Made by a program: the position numbers and the translations under genes
Notes under the pieces: generated by a model
Told to the model about the DNA's origin: nothing
Databases searched by the model: none
What the model saw: only the letters and a program-made list of their open reading frames with translations
Shown: positions 50,913 to 61,628 of the stretch, in pieces
How the letters are laid out: each line of letters starts with the position of its first letter
Position numbering within the stretch: position 1 is the first letter of the stretch
NCBI GenBank assembly: GCA_002021875.1
Contig: CP018627.1
Coordinates: forward strand, 6,076,001-6,140,000
DNA from: Streptomyces hygroscopicus
GTDB taxonomy: Bacteria; Actinomycetota; Actinomycetes; Streptomycetales; Streptomycetaceae
Direction: 5' to 3'
Length of the DNA: 64,000 nucleotides

Positions 50913-52523
50913 TCAGCGCAGGCGCAGTGCCTTGAGCGCGCGCAGGCTGCGGGTCATGAAGTCCGCGTATTTCTCGTCCGTCATCCCGAAGGCCGGGCCG
51001 AGCGGCATCAGCCGCTGCTGGGCTACCGTCTGCGGCTCGGTGAACCGGAGGATGCCCTCGGAACCGTGGCGGCGGCCGAGTCCGGAGTCGCCCATGCCGC
51101 CCATCGGAGAGGCGACACTGCCGAAGGCGGCGGCGTAGCTCTCGTTGAGGTTGACCGTGCCCGCGCGCAGCCGGGTGGCGACCGCGCGTCCGCGCCGGGC
51201 GTCCTTGGTCCAGACGCTGGCGTTCAGACCGTAGGAAGTGGCGTTGGCGCGCTCGATCGCCTCGCCCTCGTCGCGGAAGCGGTAGACGGAGACGACCGGG
51301 CCGAAGGTCTCCTCGGCGCAGACGGCCATCGGGGACTCCACACCGTCCAGGATCGTCGGCTCGTAGAAGTACGGGCCGATGTCCGGGCGGGCGCGGCCAC
51401 CGGCGAGCACCGTGGCGCCCTTGGAGACGGCCTCGTCCACATGGCGGGTGACGGTCTCCAGTTGGCGCTCCGAGACGAGCGAGCCCATCTCCGCCCCGTA
51501 CGCGAGGGCGGTGCCGAGCCGCATGGCCTTCGTACGGGCCACGAAGCGTTCCAGGAAGGCGTCCGCGATCGACTCGTGGACGTACAGCCGCTCCATGGAG
51601 ATACAGAGCTGCCCGGCGGAGGCGAAGCTGCCGCGCACCGCGCCGTCGACCGCGCGGGTGAGATCGGCGTCGCGCAGCACCAGCATGGCGTTCTTACCGC
51701 CGAGTTCGAGGGAGCAGCCCACCAGGCGGGCGGCGGCTGCCTGGGCCACCTCGCGGCCGGTGCGGGTGGAGCCGGTGAACGCGACGTAGTCGGCGCGCTC
51801 GACCACGGCGGGGCCGACCACCGGACCGTCCCCGATCACGACCTGCCACACTCCGGCCGGCAGTCCGGCCTCCACCATCAGCTCGCGCGCCCACAGGGCG
51901 GACAGCGCGGTCTCGGTGTCGGGCTTCATCACCACGGCGTTGCCCGCGACGAAGGCGGGGATCGCATCGCCCACGGAGAGCTGGAGGGGGTAGTTCCAGG
52001 GCGCTATGAGGCCGACGACGCCGCGCGGCTGGCGCAGTTCGGTGACCTTGGTGAGGGTGGGCACCGCGCCCAGATGCCCCTTGGGGCGCAGATAGGCGGG
52101 CGCCTTACGGCCGTAATGGCGGGCCACGATGGCGACGCCCTGGACCTCCTCCTGGGCGTGCAGCCGGGTCTTGCCGGTCTCCAGCTGGATCAGGTCCAGG
52201 ATCTCCGGCTGGCGGCGCAGCAGCAGATCGTGGAAGCGGAGGAGAACGGCGGCGCGCCGGCGGACCGGGGTCGCGGCCCAGGCCCGCTGGGCGGCACGGG
52301 CGTTCTCAAACGCGGTGGAGACGTCCTCGGGGGTGGACTCGGGCAGGGCGGAGGCGAGGACGTCCCCCGTAAACGGGGTGTGGCTGACGGTGGTACCGCT
52401 ACCGGCGACGCCCCGGGTGAGCCGGGTGATCAGCTCGGGAGTGACGACGTCGGCGGCGGTGCGGGTGCCTTCGGGGGCCACCGGGTTTCCGGTGCCGCCC
52501 TGCGTTATGTGCGAGTCCGTCAT
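50913..52523 (-). CDS. NAD(P)-dependent aldehyde dehydrogenase (succinate-semialdehyde type)
   Basis: 536 aa from ATG 52523; TACTCT lies seven bases before it, so a leaderless start is possible. ALDH features: APWNYPLQLSVGDAIPAF (cofactor/Asn region), FTGSTRTGREVA, ELGGKNAMLVL with the general base Glu, and nucleophile Cys in ASAGQLCISMERLY. This is the GabD2/succinic-semialdehyde-dehydrogenase-like subfamily of actinobacteria. Precedes and probably co-transcribed with the GMC oxidase. Confidence 0.93.
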   Translation of the reverse strand: MTDSHITQGGTGNPVAPEGTRTAADVVTPELITRLTRGVAGSGTTVSHTPFTGDVLASALPESTPEDVSTAFENARAAQRAWAATPVRRRAAVLLRFHDLLLRRQPEILDLIQLETGKTRLHAQEEVQGVAIVARHYGRKAPAYLRPKGHLGAVPTLTKVTELRQPRGVVGLIAPWNYPLQLSVGDAIPAFVAGNAVVMKPDTETALSALWARELMVEAGLPAGVWQVVIGDGPVVGPAVVERADYVAFTGSTRTGREVAQAAAARLVGCSLELGGKNAMLVLRDADLTRAVDGAVRGSFASAGQLCISMERLYVHESIADAFLERFVARTKAMRLGTALAYGAEMGSLVSERQLETVTRHVDEAVSKGATVLAGGRARPDIGPYFYEPTILDGVESPMAVCAEETFGPVVSVYRFRDEGEAIERANATSYGLNASVWTKDARRGRAVATRLRAGTVNLNESYAAAFGSVASPMGGMGDSGLGRRHGSEGILRFTEPQTVAQQRLMPLGPAFGMTDEKYADFMTRSLRALKALRLR

Positions 52524-52612
52524 GGGGGCGAGAGTAGGCCCGCCCGGCGGCTTTGGGTACCCGGCGGTAACAACTTTCGCCCGGTGGCCCCCGGCGGACC
52601 CGCCCAACTCCC

Positions 52613-54397
<1,785 letters not shown>

Positions 54398-54484
54398 GCG
54401 CCCATCATTACCCAGGGTGCGGCACCGTCCGCCACCGCGGGGAGGCCGCCGTGGACGCTCGTGACAAAGCCGTTGCGACCCCGT

Positions 54485-56227
54485 TCAGTTCGCCGCGCCG
54501 GGGCGCGAGAACGTGGCGGCGGCGGTATCGAAATGCCGCTTACCCACAGACTTCTCACCAACCGGGGCAGACAGCCACAGGTCGTACATTTTCCCGTTTT
54601 CGTTCCAGCTCAAGTCGTATGTCTGCCGTGAGCCGCCGTCGTCGGCCGAGCCGTTCCAGATGAACGCCCACAGGGCGGCGGAATGGCCGTTGTGCTCCGT
54701 CTCGATGACCTGGCCGCTGCGGTAGCCCGGATAGTCCTGCGGGCCCTTGGCGTCCGCCTTACGGCTCAGCCCGAGGGGGCCCTCGGCGCTTTGCTCCTGG
54801 ACATGTATCCCGATCCGGAACTCCATACCGGGCGAGTTGTAGTAGACCCGGGGCGCCTTGTACTCGCGGGCGAACCCCTCGGGCACGGCGAGCGAGAAGC
54901 CGAGCGGGTCCTTGACCAGCTCATAGCCGTCGGGGATCCGGGCCTCCGGGCCCGCCGTGGAATCGGCGTCCTTCACGGGACGCTGCGGCGCCTTCTCAGG
55001 GGCACCCGGGCTCCGCGAACCCCCCTTGTCGGCGCTCTGGCTCGTACCCCCGCCCTTCGCCGTGCCGCCCTCACCGCCCCCGTCGTCCAGCAGCGCCACG
55101 ACACCCGCGGCCACACCGGCGAGCGCGACGACCGCGGCGGCCGCCGTAAGGACGGCACGGCGGCGCGCGCCACGACCGGAACGGGACCGGGCGGCCGGGG
55201 CGGACGCCGGGACGGAGGCGGAGGCGGGCGCGGCTGCCGGGGCGGGGGCAGGGACGGAGGCGGAGGCGGGCGCGGCTGCCGGGGCGGGGGCAGGGACGGG
55301 AACGGGAGCGGGCACGAATGCCGATGAGCCCCGGCCGTCGGGCCCGATCGGCACGCTGGGCTGGGTCGGGGTGTACTCCAGGGGGATCTCCGGGGTGTCG
55401 CCCACCTCCTGGGCCATCCGCAGCATCCGCTCGACCTCGTCGCCGCTCAGCCGCTCCTCCGGATCCCGCCGCAACAGCCCCTCGATGACCGGCTTCAGCG
55501 GTCCGGCCGCCTCGGGCACGAGGATCTCGTCGAAGACGACGGCGTGCAGCACCGCGGCCAGGGACTCGCGATGGAACGGGGATTCACCGCCCACCAGCGT
55601 GCAGATCAGCACCCCGAGCGACCACAGGTCCGACTCCGGCCCGGTACGACGCCCCGACATCCGCTCCGGTGCGGTGTATTCGGGCGAGCCCACGAACGAG
55701 CCGGTCTCGGTGATCGTGGTGGACCCGGTGACCTGCGCGATCCCGAAGTCCGTCAGCACGACCCGCCCGGTGCCCGACTCCACCAGCACATTGGCGGGCT
55801 TGATGTCCCGGTGCAGCACCCCGCGCGCATGCGCGGCCCGCAAGGCGTCCAGCAGCGCGGCCGCGATCCGCCCCGCCTCACGCGCCCCGACGGGGCCGTG
55901 CGCGCCCAACCGGTCGGCGAGCGAGAGCCCGTCGACCAACTCCATGACGATCCAGGCGCATTCGTCCTCCTCGATCACATCGTGGAGCACGATCACGTTC
56001 GGATGCTTGATCTGTGCGACGGTCCGGGCCTCGCGCAGGGTGCGCTCGCCGCGCAACTGCGAGTCGAAGGCCGTGAGCCCCTCGTCCACATGGAGTTCCT
56101 TGACCGCGACATCACGGCCCAGAAGCTCGTCGACGGCCCGCCAGACCGTGCCCATTCCGCCGCGTCCGAGCCGCGTGGCCAGCCGGTAGCGGTTGGCGAT
56201 CAGACGACCTTCTCCCCCGGTACCCAT
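54485..56227 (-). CDS. Transmembrane Ser/Thr protein kinase 3
   Basis: 580 aa from ATG 56227. Kinase domain about 10-270: LGRGGMG, VAVKELHV, HRDIKPAN, DFGIA, ETGSFVGSPEYTAPE. A Pro/Ala linker carries two exact 14-residue repeats (PAPAPAAAPASASV). Membrane helix AVLTAAAAVVALAGVAAGVVAL; ectodomain of ~160 residues (DPLGFSLAVPEGFAREYKAP ... YYNSPGMEFRIGIHVQ). Tandem with kinase 2 and related to kinase 1, so these likely arose by duplication. Functions unknown. Confidence 0.94.
   Translation of the reverse strand: MGTGGEGRLIANRYRLATRLGRGGMGTVWRAVDELLGRDVAVKELHVDEGLTAFDSQLRGERTLREARTVAQIKHPNVIVLHDVIEEDECAWIVMELVDGLSLADRLGAHGPVGAREAGRIAAALLDALRAAHARGVLHRDIKPANVLVESGTGRVVLTDFGIAQVTGSTTITETGSFVGSPEYTAPERMSGRRTGPESDLWSLGVLICTLVGGESPFHRESLAAVLHAVVFDEILVPEAAGPLKPVIEGLLRRDPEERLSGDEVERMLRMAQEVGDTPEIPLEYTPTQPSVPIGPDGRGSSAFVPAPVPVPAPAPAAAPASASVPAPAPAAAPASASVPASAPAARSRSGRGARRRAVLTAAAAVVALAGVAAGVVALLDDGGGEGGTAKGGGTSQSADKGGSRSPGAPEKAPQRPVKDADSTAGPEARIPDGYELVKDPLGFSLAVPEGFAREYKAPRVYYNSPGMEFRIGIHVQEQSAEGPLGLSRKADAKGPQDYPGYRSGQVIETEHNGHSAALWAFIWNGSADDGGSRQTYDLSWNENGKMYDLWLSAPVGEKSVGKRHFDTAAATFSRPGAAN
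55211..55294. repeat. Exact 42-bp tandem duplication in kinase 3
   Basis: GACGGAGGCGGAGGCGGGCG... (42 bp) occurs at 55211-55252 and again, identical, at 55253-55294; it encodes the duplicated linker segment. In frame, so the kinase is unbroken. Confidence 0.9.
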
Positions 56228-56738
56228 GGGCTCATCTTGCCTCACCCCGCCGAAGCCCTCGAACACCGGACCACGGAGCCGCCCTTACGGGCGATTGAGC
56301 ATAGGCGCGCCATGCGGGAACGTAGGTCATGCCGATGTTAAAGGGGGCGGACCGCGGCCGCCCCCCATCGGGCAACTTCGCCCTTCCGGCCCCTTGGTTC
56401 TTCCGGCCGGGGGCACCTCCCACCGATGCTGGGGTACGCCGCAGGGTGCCGTAGAGCTCCCGGCCCCTTGGTCTTACCGGCGAGTGAGCCGAAGGGGCGC
56501 GTCGCTGTCGAAAGGGAGACGCGCGCAGGGAGCGAGGGCTGCGATCGATATGCGGCTCCGCCGCGTGGGCGACCGAGCACGTCGACCGTCGACAGGGGGC
56601 ACCTCCCAGCGGTAGCTGGGGGAGACTAAGGCGCCCCGGAGGCGAACCGAGCCCAAAAAGAGGGGGCCGCCCCGCGGCGGGGGTCCACGGGGCGGCCAGT
56701 CAGGGGGCGCAACAGACGAAGCGCCGGGTGGGGCTTGG
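56228..56738. repeat. Palindromic repeat mosaic between kinase 3 and the M64 peptidase gene
   Basis: 510 bp without a gene. CCGGCCCCTTGGTTCTTCCGGC (56386) recurs with two changes at 56460; GGGGGCACCTCCCA occurs at 56409 and 56595, the second inside the hairpin CTCCCAGC-GGTA-GCTGGGGGAG. The latter hairpin is, to my knowledge, a dispersed palindromic repeat in many Streptomyces genomes. It lies downstream of the M64 gene, so it may act as a terminator, and upstream of kinase 3. Confidence 0.65.
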
Positions 56739-58115
56739 TCAGTTCGTGACCTTCCAGGTGCGGGAGTCGGTCAGCAGCTTGCGCAGTGCCGGGTCCTTCA
56801 CCGCACTCGTGCCGTCCGTCGCCTTCGCGGTGACGGTGTGGGCCGCCCCGTCGCCCGGGACGCCCAGCGTGGCCGGGGTGACGCTCGTCTTACCGTTCGC
56901 GGCGGTGACCTCCGCGCCGTCCACGTACCACTTCAGCGACGCGCTCTTGGGGACGCTCACCTTGATGCCCGCCGACCGCTTGAGGGCCGTGGTGGTGGCC
57001 GTACGGCTGCTGAGCACACTGGCGTGGCTGTTGAAGCCCGCGATCATCGCCTCGCGGCCGGGGAGGCTGAACTCCCGCCCCAGGGTGCGCATGATCGAGT
57101 TGTCGGTGGGCCGGTTGATGCCCTTGGGGTAGTAGCGGCCGCCCTCGTAGGCGCCGACCGTGCCGCCGTCGGGCGAGGTCTGGCCGATCCAGCGGTACCA
57201 CTTCTTCTGCTGGGCGGTCATCTGGTCCGCGCCGAGCTTCGTGGCGTTGCCCTCGTCGGGCTCGGCGCCGGTGTAGGTGCCGTACTCCGGGTAGAAGTAC
57301 TCGTCGGCCAGCTTGCCGAGCGAGTGGCCGGTCTCGTGGACCGCGATCTGGTCGGAGTCGGCGTGGTCGGAGGAGGCGGTGGCGATGCCGTCGTAGCCGA
57401 CCTGCGAGGTGAGGGTGTAGCCCGCGCCGCCGTACTTGGTGGAGTTGGACAGGACGACCACGAGGTCGGCCGCCGGCGCCTTGGCCGCGTACGACTCGAC
57501 CTTGGCGGTGTCGACGCACAGCAGCCGCTCGATGTCGTCGCACCAGAAGTACGAGCCGAGGGCGGTGTCCTTGACGACGTCCTTGGACGGGTCGCCGGAG
57601 ACGCCGGACTGGTTGGAGACGGCGTCCACGGTCCAGACGTTGAAGAGGCCCTTGTACGAGGCGTACGGCTCCACGGCGGACATCTGGTCCCACTTGGAGC
57701 GGGCGTCGGCCTGGAAGTCGGCCTGCTGGCCCGCGGTGTAGCCGTCGCCGATGAAGACGACGTCCAGCTTGTCGGCCGTGGTGCCGTTGTCGACGAGCGA
57801 GGCGACCTTGCCGTCGGCGGCGGTCTCCTTGGCGGACAGCGAGCGGGCGGCGCGGTTCAGCCGCTCGGGGGTGGCCGCCGGGACCTCGGTGTGGCGGGGG
57901 TGGCCGCCCGGGCCGGTGAAGTACTCCACGTCCAGGGCGCGCTGCGACGAGGCCGCGTCGGCCGGGCCGGGCGAACGGGACGAGTCAGCCGCTCCCTGCG
58001 AGGCGGTGGCCGGCGCGGACATGGCTGCGGCCGCCGCCAGGGCGATGCCTCCGGCGACGGCCGCGGTGCGCAGGGAGATGCGGCTGCGTATGCGGCTCCG
58101 TATGCGTCTGCGCAC
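56739..58115 (-). CDS. Secreted M64-family (IgA peptidase-like) metallopeptidase
   Basis: 458 aa from GTG 58115 (GGGAG five bases upstream). Twin-Arg-containing signal peptide: repeated RRRIRSRIRSR basic segment, hydrophobic core, ATA-SQG cleavage near residue 41. The propeptide-like stretch is followed by the peptidase domain with zinc motif VHETGHSLGKLADEY (HExxHxxGxLxDE) and KLDVVFIGDGYTAGQQ. The C-terminal ~100 residues are an Ig-like beta domain (LKWYVDGAEVTAANG). Zinc ligands and catalytic Glu intact. Monocistronic; extracellular protein degradation is likely. Confidence 0.92.
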   Translation of the reverse strand: MRRRIRSRIRSRISLRTAAVAGGIALAAAAAMSAPATASQGAADSSRSPGPADAASSQRALDVEYFTGPGGHPRHTEVPAATPERLNRAARSLSAKETAADGKVASLVDNGTTADKLDVVFIGDGYTAGQQADFQADARSKWDQMSAVEPYASYKGLFNVWTVDAVSNQSGVSGDPSKDVVKDTALGSYFWCDDIERLLCVDTAKVESYAAKAPAADLVVVLSNSTKYGGAGYTLTSQVGYDGIATASSDHADSDQIAVHETGHSLGKLADEYFYPEYGTYTGAEPDEGNATKLGADQMTAQQKKWYRWIGQTSPDGGTVGAYEGGRYYPKGINRPTDNSIMRTLGREFSLPGREAMIAGFNSHASVLSSRTATTTALKRSAGIKVSVPKSASLKWYVDGAEVTAANGKTSVTPATLGVPGDGAAHTVTAKATDGTSAVKDPALRKLLTDSRTWKVTN

Positions 58116-58266
58116 GGTGACTCCCGAAGTCTTCGCGATAAGCGGCCAGTTAAGCAGGATTAATTCGCCGCTCAACCTAAGGGGTCCGGGAGTCGTGGGC
58201 AATGGTAATTAGGGAAGTGGCTAGGAAACCGGGCACCGAACAACCATGTGGGGCCGTCACCACTCG

Positions 58267-59625
58267 TCATCCCCTCTCGTCACGCGCCAGCCGCAGCAGC
58301 CGGTCCAGCACCCGGCGGCCTCCGGCCCGGATCCCGTCGTGCTCGAACTCGTCCGTCACCCAGGTGCGCGCGCCCCGGATCGCCCGGGCGGTGGCCAGGG
58401 AATGCGCCGTGTCCACGTACAGGTCGTCGTGGTAGATCACGGCGGCCACCGGCACGGTGTTACGGGCTAGCCGCCCGGTGTCGTACAGCGGGCCCCAGCC
58501 GGTGCGCTCGGCGAGCAGTTCGGCGGTGCGGCGCAGCGGGCGCAGCGCGGCGTGGGTGTCCAGCATCCAGGGGTGCACCGTCTCGCCCGTAAGGAGCACC
58601 GGACGGTCCTCCGTGACCGCCTTACCGGCGTCGAACGCGGGGAATTCGGCGCGGACCCGCTCCGCGGACCAGTTCGTGGCCCGGCCGTCCTGGGCGTAGA
58701 TGGACTCCAGCAGGAGGCTGAAGAGGGGGGTGGCGGCGCGCGAGAGCACCGCCGCCACCTGCTCGCGGAAGGCGTCGCCCAGCCGCGGCCCGTCGGCGGT
58801 GGGGACGAACGCGTCCTCCAGGAGGTAGTGCAGCCGGTGCGATCCGTCGCCGGTGCCGAGCAGGAAGCCGAGCTGCTGGAGGGCGGGGACGGTGAGCCGG
58901 GTCCCGTCCGTCAGCGCCTCCTCGTGGTCGGTCAGATGCCGCACGAGGGCACGGACGATGGCGGCGTCGCGCGGATAGCGGGCGTAGTGGGCGAGGATCT
59001 TGCGTTCCATCCGCGGGTAGGCGGCCCGGTAGACGGCGTCCACGTCGGTGTCGGGGTCGATCGCGGGCAGTCCGCCGGCTATCAGGACCGCGTCGAGCCC
59101 CTCGGGCGCGTGGGACAGATAGCTCACGGCGCAGAAGCCGCCGAAGCTCTGGCCGAGGACGGTCCACGGGCGGTCCCCGATGAGCCGGCGCCGGATCAGC
59201 TCGCAGTCGCGGACGATCGCGTCGGCGCGGAAATGGGAGAGGTACTCGGCCTGTTCCGCGGGGCCGCCGCGCAGCGGCAGGGTCTGGCGGTTGGCCGGGG
59301 TGGAGCGGCCGGTTCCGCGCTGGTCGAGGAGGAGCACGCGGTATTCGTCGAGCGCGCGGTCCAGCCAGCCGTAACGGCCCACCGGGCGGTCCGCGCCGCA
59401 GCCGGGCCCGCCCTGGAGGTAGACCAGCCAGGGGAGCCGGTCGCGCTCGGCACCAGTTTTCTCCGCGGCGACGACCTCTCGTGCGTAAAGCCGGATCAGC
59501 TCGCCCTCGGGAGCCTTATGGTCGAGCGGTACGTCGAAGTGATAGTCGGCGAGGAGCAGTTCCGGCTGACGGACGGTCGTCACGGCGCCCGGCCCGGCCG
59601 GTACCGCTGTGCTTGCCTGCTGCAT
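58267..59625 (-). CDS. S33-family alpha/beta hydrolase (proline iminopeptidase-like)
   Basis: 452 aa, cytoplasmic. Oxyanion motif LVYLQGGPGCGAD, LLLDQRGTGRST, nucleophile GQSFGGF near residue 165, and late Asp/His (YHDDLYVD; EFEHDGI). This is the long prolyl aminopeptidase clade of actinobacteria; it releases N-terminal proline or hydrolyses related amides. GAGGATTGAAGG precedes ATG 59625. Divergent, 67 bp, from an HTH-TPR regulator that probably controls it. Confidence 0.92.
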   Translation of the reverse strand: MQQASTAVPAGPGAVTTVRQPELLLADYHFDVPLDHKAPEGELIRLYAREVVAAEKTGAERDRLPWLVYLQGGPGCGADRPVGRYGWLDRALDEYRVLLLDQRGTGRSTPANRQTLPLRGGPAEQAEYLSHFRADAIVRDCELIRRRLIGDRPWTVLGQSFGGFCAVSYLSHAPEGLDAVLIAGGLPAIDPDTDVDAVYRAAYPRMERKILAHYARYPRDAAIVRALVRHLTDHEEALTDGTRLTVPALQQLGFLLGTGDGSHRLHYLLEDAFVPTADGPRLGDAFREQVAAVLSRAATPLFSLLLESIYAQDGRATNWSAERVRAEFPAFDAGKAVTEDRPVLLTGETVHPWMLDTHAALRPLRRTAELLAERTGWGPLYDTGRLARNTVPVAAVIYHDDLYVDTAHSLATARAIRGARTWVTDEFEHDGIRAGGRRVLDRLLRLARDERG

Positions 59626-59692
59626 CCTTCAATCCTCACGTTAAATGAACTTAGCCCGGCGCTTAAGCTACCGCCGGGGAGAAGAGGGCACG
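59626..59692. promoter_or_regulatory. Shared divergent promoter/operator region
   Basis: 67 bp between the S33 hydrolase and the HTH-TPR gene. It is AT-rich for this genome (GTTAAATGAACTTAG) and carries CTTAGCCCGGCGCTTAAG, an imperfect palindrome with CTTA/TAAG ends (about 59650-59667). A reasonable operator candidate for the adjacent regulator; not proven. Confidence 0.4.
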
Positions 59693-61141
59693 GTGGCCGA
59701 CAGAAGCGCCGGTGACGGGCGGACGGCGGGAACGGTGACGGGGGCGGAGCCGACCACCGAGATAGGGCGCCGGGTTCTCAGACTCCGTACGGAACGCGGC
59801 TTCACCCAGCGGCAGCTGGCCGAACCCGCCTACACCGCCGCCTATGTCTCCACCCTCGAGGCCGGGAAGGTACGCCCCTCCGAGGCCGCGCTGCGCCATC
59901 TCGCCGACCGGCTCGGCGTCAGCTACGAGGAGCTGACCACCGGCCGCTCACCCCGTGACGCCACCCGGCTGCGCGCCGCCGTCACCGACGCCCGGCGGGC
60001 CCTGGCGACCGGCGCCGCCGAGGACGCCGCCGAGCTCTTCGCGGAGGTGCGCGACGAGGCGGAGCGGCTCGGGTTCGCCGAGGAGCGGGGAGCGGCCCTG
60101 CTGGGGCTCGGCGACTGCGCGCTGGAGACCGGTGACCTCACCGTCGCCCGGGACCACTTCGAGGCCGTGGAGCGGCTGCTCGCCGGGGAGCCGCTGCCCC
60201 GCCGGATCCCCGCGATCCGCGGCCGGGCCGTGGCCCATCTCCTCGCGGGCGAACTGCGCTACTCCTGCTATCTGCTGGAGAGCGCCATCGACGAGCTCAA
60301 CGCCTCCGGGCTGCACGATCCGTACGCACTGCTGCTGCTCTATACGGCGGCCATCGCGCCCTATATGGACATGGGGGCGCACGCCCGTGCCGTACGCGCC
60401 GCCGAGCTGGCCCTCGCGCTGGCCCCGAGCGTGGACGACCCGGGGCTCATCGCCCGGATGCACCGCGGGGTGGCCCGCACCCTGATCGCCGAGGGGCGCA
60501 CCGCCGAGGCCGACGCCTCCCTGGCCAAGGCGCAGGAGCTGTACGAGCAGCTGCGCATCCACACCGACCTGGCGCACTGCCACTGGATGCGCGGCTATGT
60601 GCACGCCCAGGACGGCAATCTGGAGCGCGCCGAGCGCGAACTGCGCATCGCCCGGGACATGCTGGCCTCCAAGCGGGCCGCCCTGTTCACCGTGCAGGTC
60701 GAGGTCGAGCTGGCGGACGTGCTGCGCCGGCGCGGCCGTACGGCCGACGCGGAGGCCCTCTTGCTGCCGCTGCTGGCCCGTACCCCCGCCGAGGGGGCCG
60801 CGGAGGCCACCGGAGAGCCGGACGCCGTGGCGGACGAGGTCGGGCTGACCGCGGACCGCGGCGCGGTCCACGCGGGCGGCGCACACCGGCTGCTGGGCCT
60901 GATCGCGGACGAACGGGGCGACGCCGAGGCCGCGGAGGAGCACTACTGCGCGGCGCTGTCCCTGCTCGAACGCACCGGCGCGGCCGGTGACCTGGCCGAT
61001 CTGTGCCGGCTGCTGGGCGACCTGCTGCGCCGGGAGGGCCGCCTGGAGGCCGCGATGGACGCCTACCGCACCGGGCTCGGCCACCGCGCCGCGCCCGGCA
61101 CCACCACCCTGGGCCCGGCTCCCGCCGAGCCCCCCATGTGA
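59693..61141 (+). CDS. XRE-type HTH regulator with TPR domain
   Basis: 482 aa from GTG 59693 (GAGAAGAGGG upstream). HTH at residues about 23-78 (RLRTERGFTQRQLAEPAYTA, YVSTLEAGKVRPSEAALRHL). The rest is a series of TPR helices (AEDAAELFAEVRDEAERLGF; ERGDAEAAEEHYCAALSLLE). This is the layout of peptide-responsive or metabolite-responsive TPR regulators. Most likely ligand source or target is the divergent peptidase-like hydrolase (inference). Confidence 0.9.
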   Translation: MADRSAGDGRTAGTVTGAEPTTEIGRRVLRLRTERGFTQRQLAEPAYTAAYVSTLEAGKVRPSEAALRHLADRLGVSYEELTTGRSPRDATRLRAAVTDARRALATGAAEDAAELFAEVRDEAERLGFAEERGAALLGLGDCALETGDLTVARDHFEAVERLLAGEPLPRRIPAIRGRAVAHLLAGELRYSCYLLESAIDELNASGLHDPYALLLLYTAAIAPYMDMGAHARAVRAAELALALAPSVDDPGLIARMHRGVARTLIAEGRTAEADASLAKAQELYEQLRIHTDLAHCHWMRGYVHAQDGNLERAERELRIARDMLASKRAALFTVQVEVELADVLRRRGRTADAEALLLPLLARTPAEGAAEATGEPDAVADEVGLTADRGAVHAGGAHRLLGLIADERGDAEAAEEHYCAALSLLERTGAAGDLADLCRLLGDLLRREGRLEAAMDAYRTGLGHRAAPGTTTLGPAPAEPPM

Positions 61142-61311
61142 GGCGTCCATCGGCCCCTCCCCGCCCCCACCGACCGCCCACCCGGCCCCTCCCCGTACCT
61201 TCTCGGGGGGCCGGGCGGCGCCTGGGCAACCGGTCGGACGACCGGCGCCGGGTCGCCGGTGGGGCGCCTGGTCGGGGCGCACCACATGACGGGCGGTCGG
61301 AGAGACGACTC
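61142..61311. other. Intergenic, GC-rich, first part
   Basis: No gene or clear signal up to the hairpin at 61312. Together with 61343-61628 it makes a 487-bp gap before the two-component genes. Confidence 0.5.
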
Positions 61312-61342
61312 AGGCCGCCGCGTGTGGGGGTCGCGGCGGCCT
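61312..61342 (+). terminator. Terminator of the HTH-TPR gene
   Basis: 11-bp perfect stem AGGCCGCCGCG (61312-61322) with 61332-61342 and a 9-nt loop, about 170 bp past the stop codon. Confidence 0.55.
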
Positions 61343-61507
61343 GACCGCGGCAACACTCCGCCTGCCGTTTCCGCCGACCGCGCATCGGGAGGCACTCCGG
61401 CGCGTTCACGGGGCTGGGGTTTCGGGACGACCCCACGGGGTGATGCGGCTTGAGAACCACTCTGCCTGGTCGGAGCCGCCGGGGAAATCCACCATTGGGC
61501 GTCCGTC

Positions 61508-61531
61508 ACCCCCGCCGGTCGGCGGGGGTGT
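61508..61531. terminator. Hairpin upstream of the two-component operon
   Basis: 10-bp perfect stem CACCCCCGCC (61508-61517) with 61522-61531, 4-nt loop. It precedes the response-regulator gene by about 100 bp; it may be a terminator of read-through transcription or part of the leader. Confidence 0.45.
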
Positions 61532-61628
61532 TCCCGCCCACTGACGGAGCCAACCACTCCATATTCGCTCTCCGATGAGGCAGGCTGTCCGGGCAATGGG
61601 CATGACAGCTGAGGAGAGGGAGCGGCCG

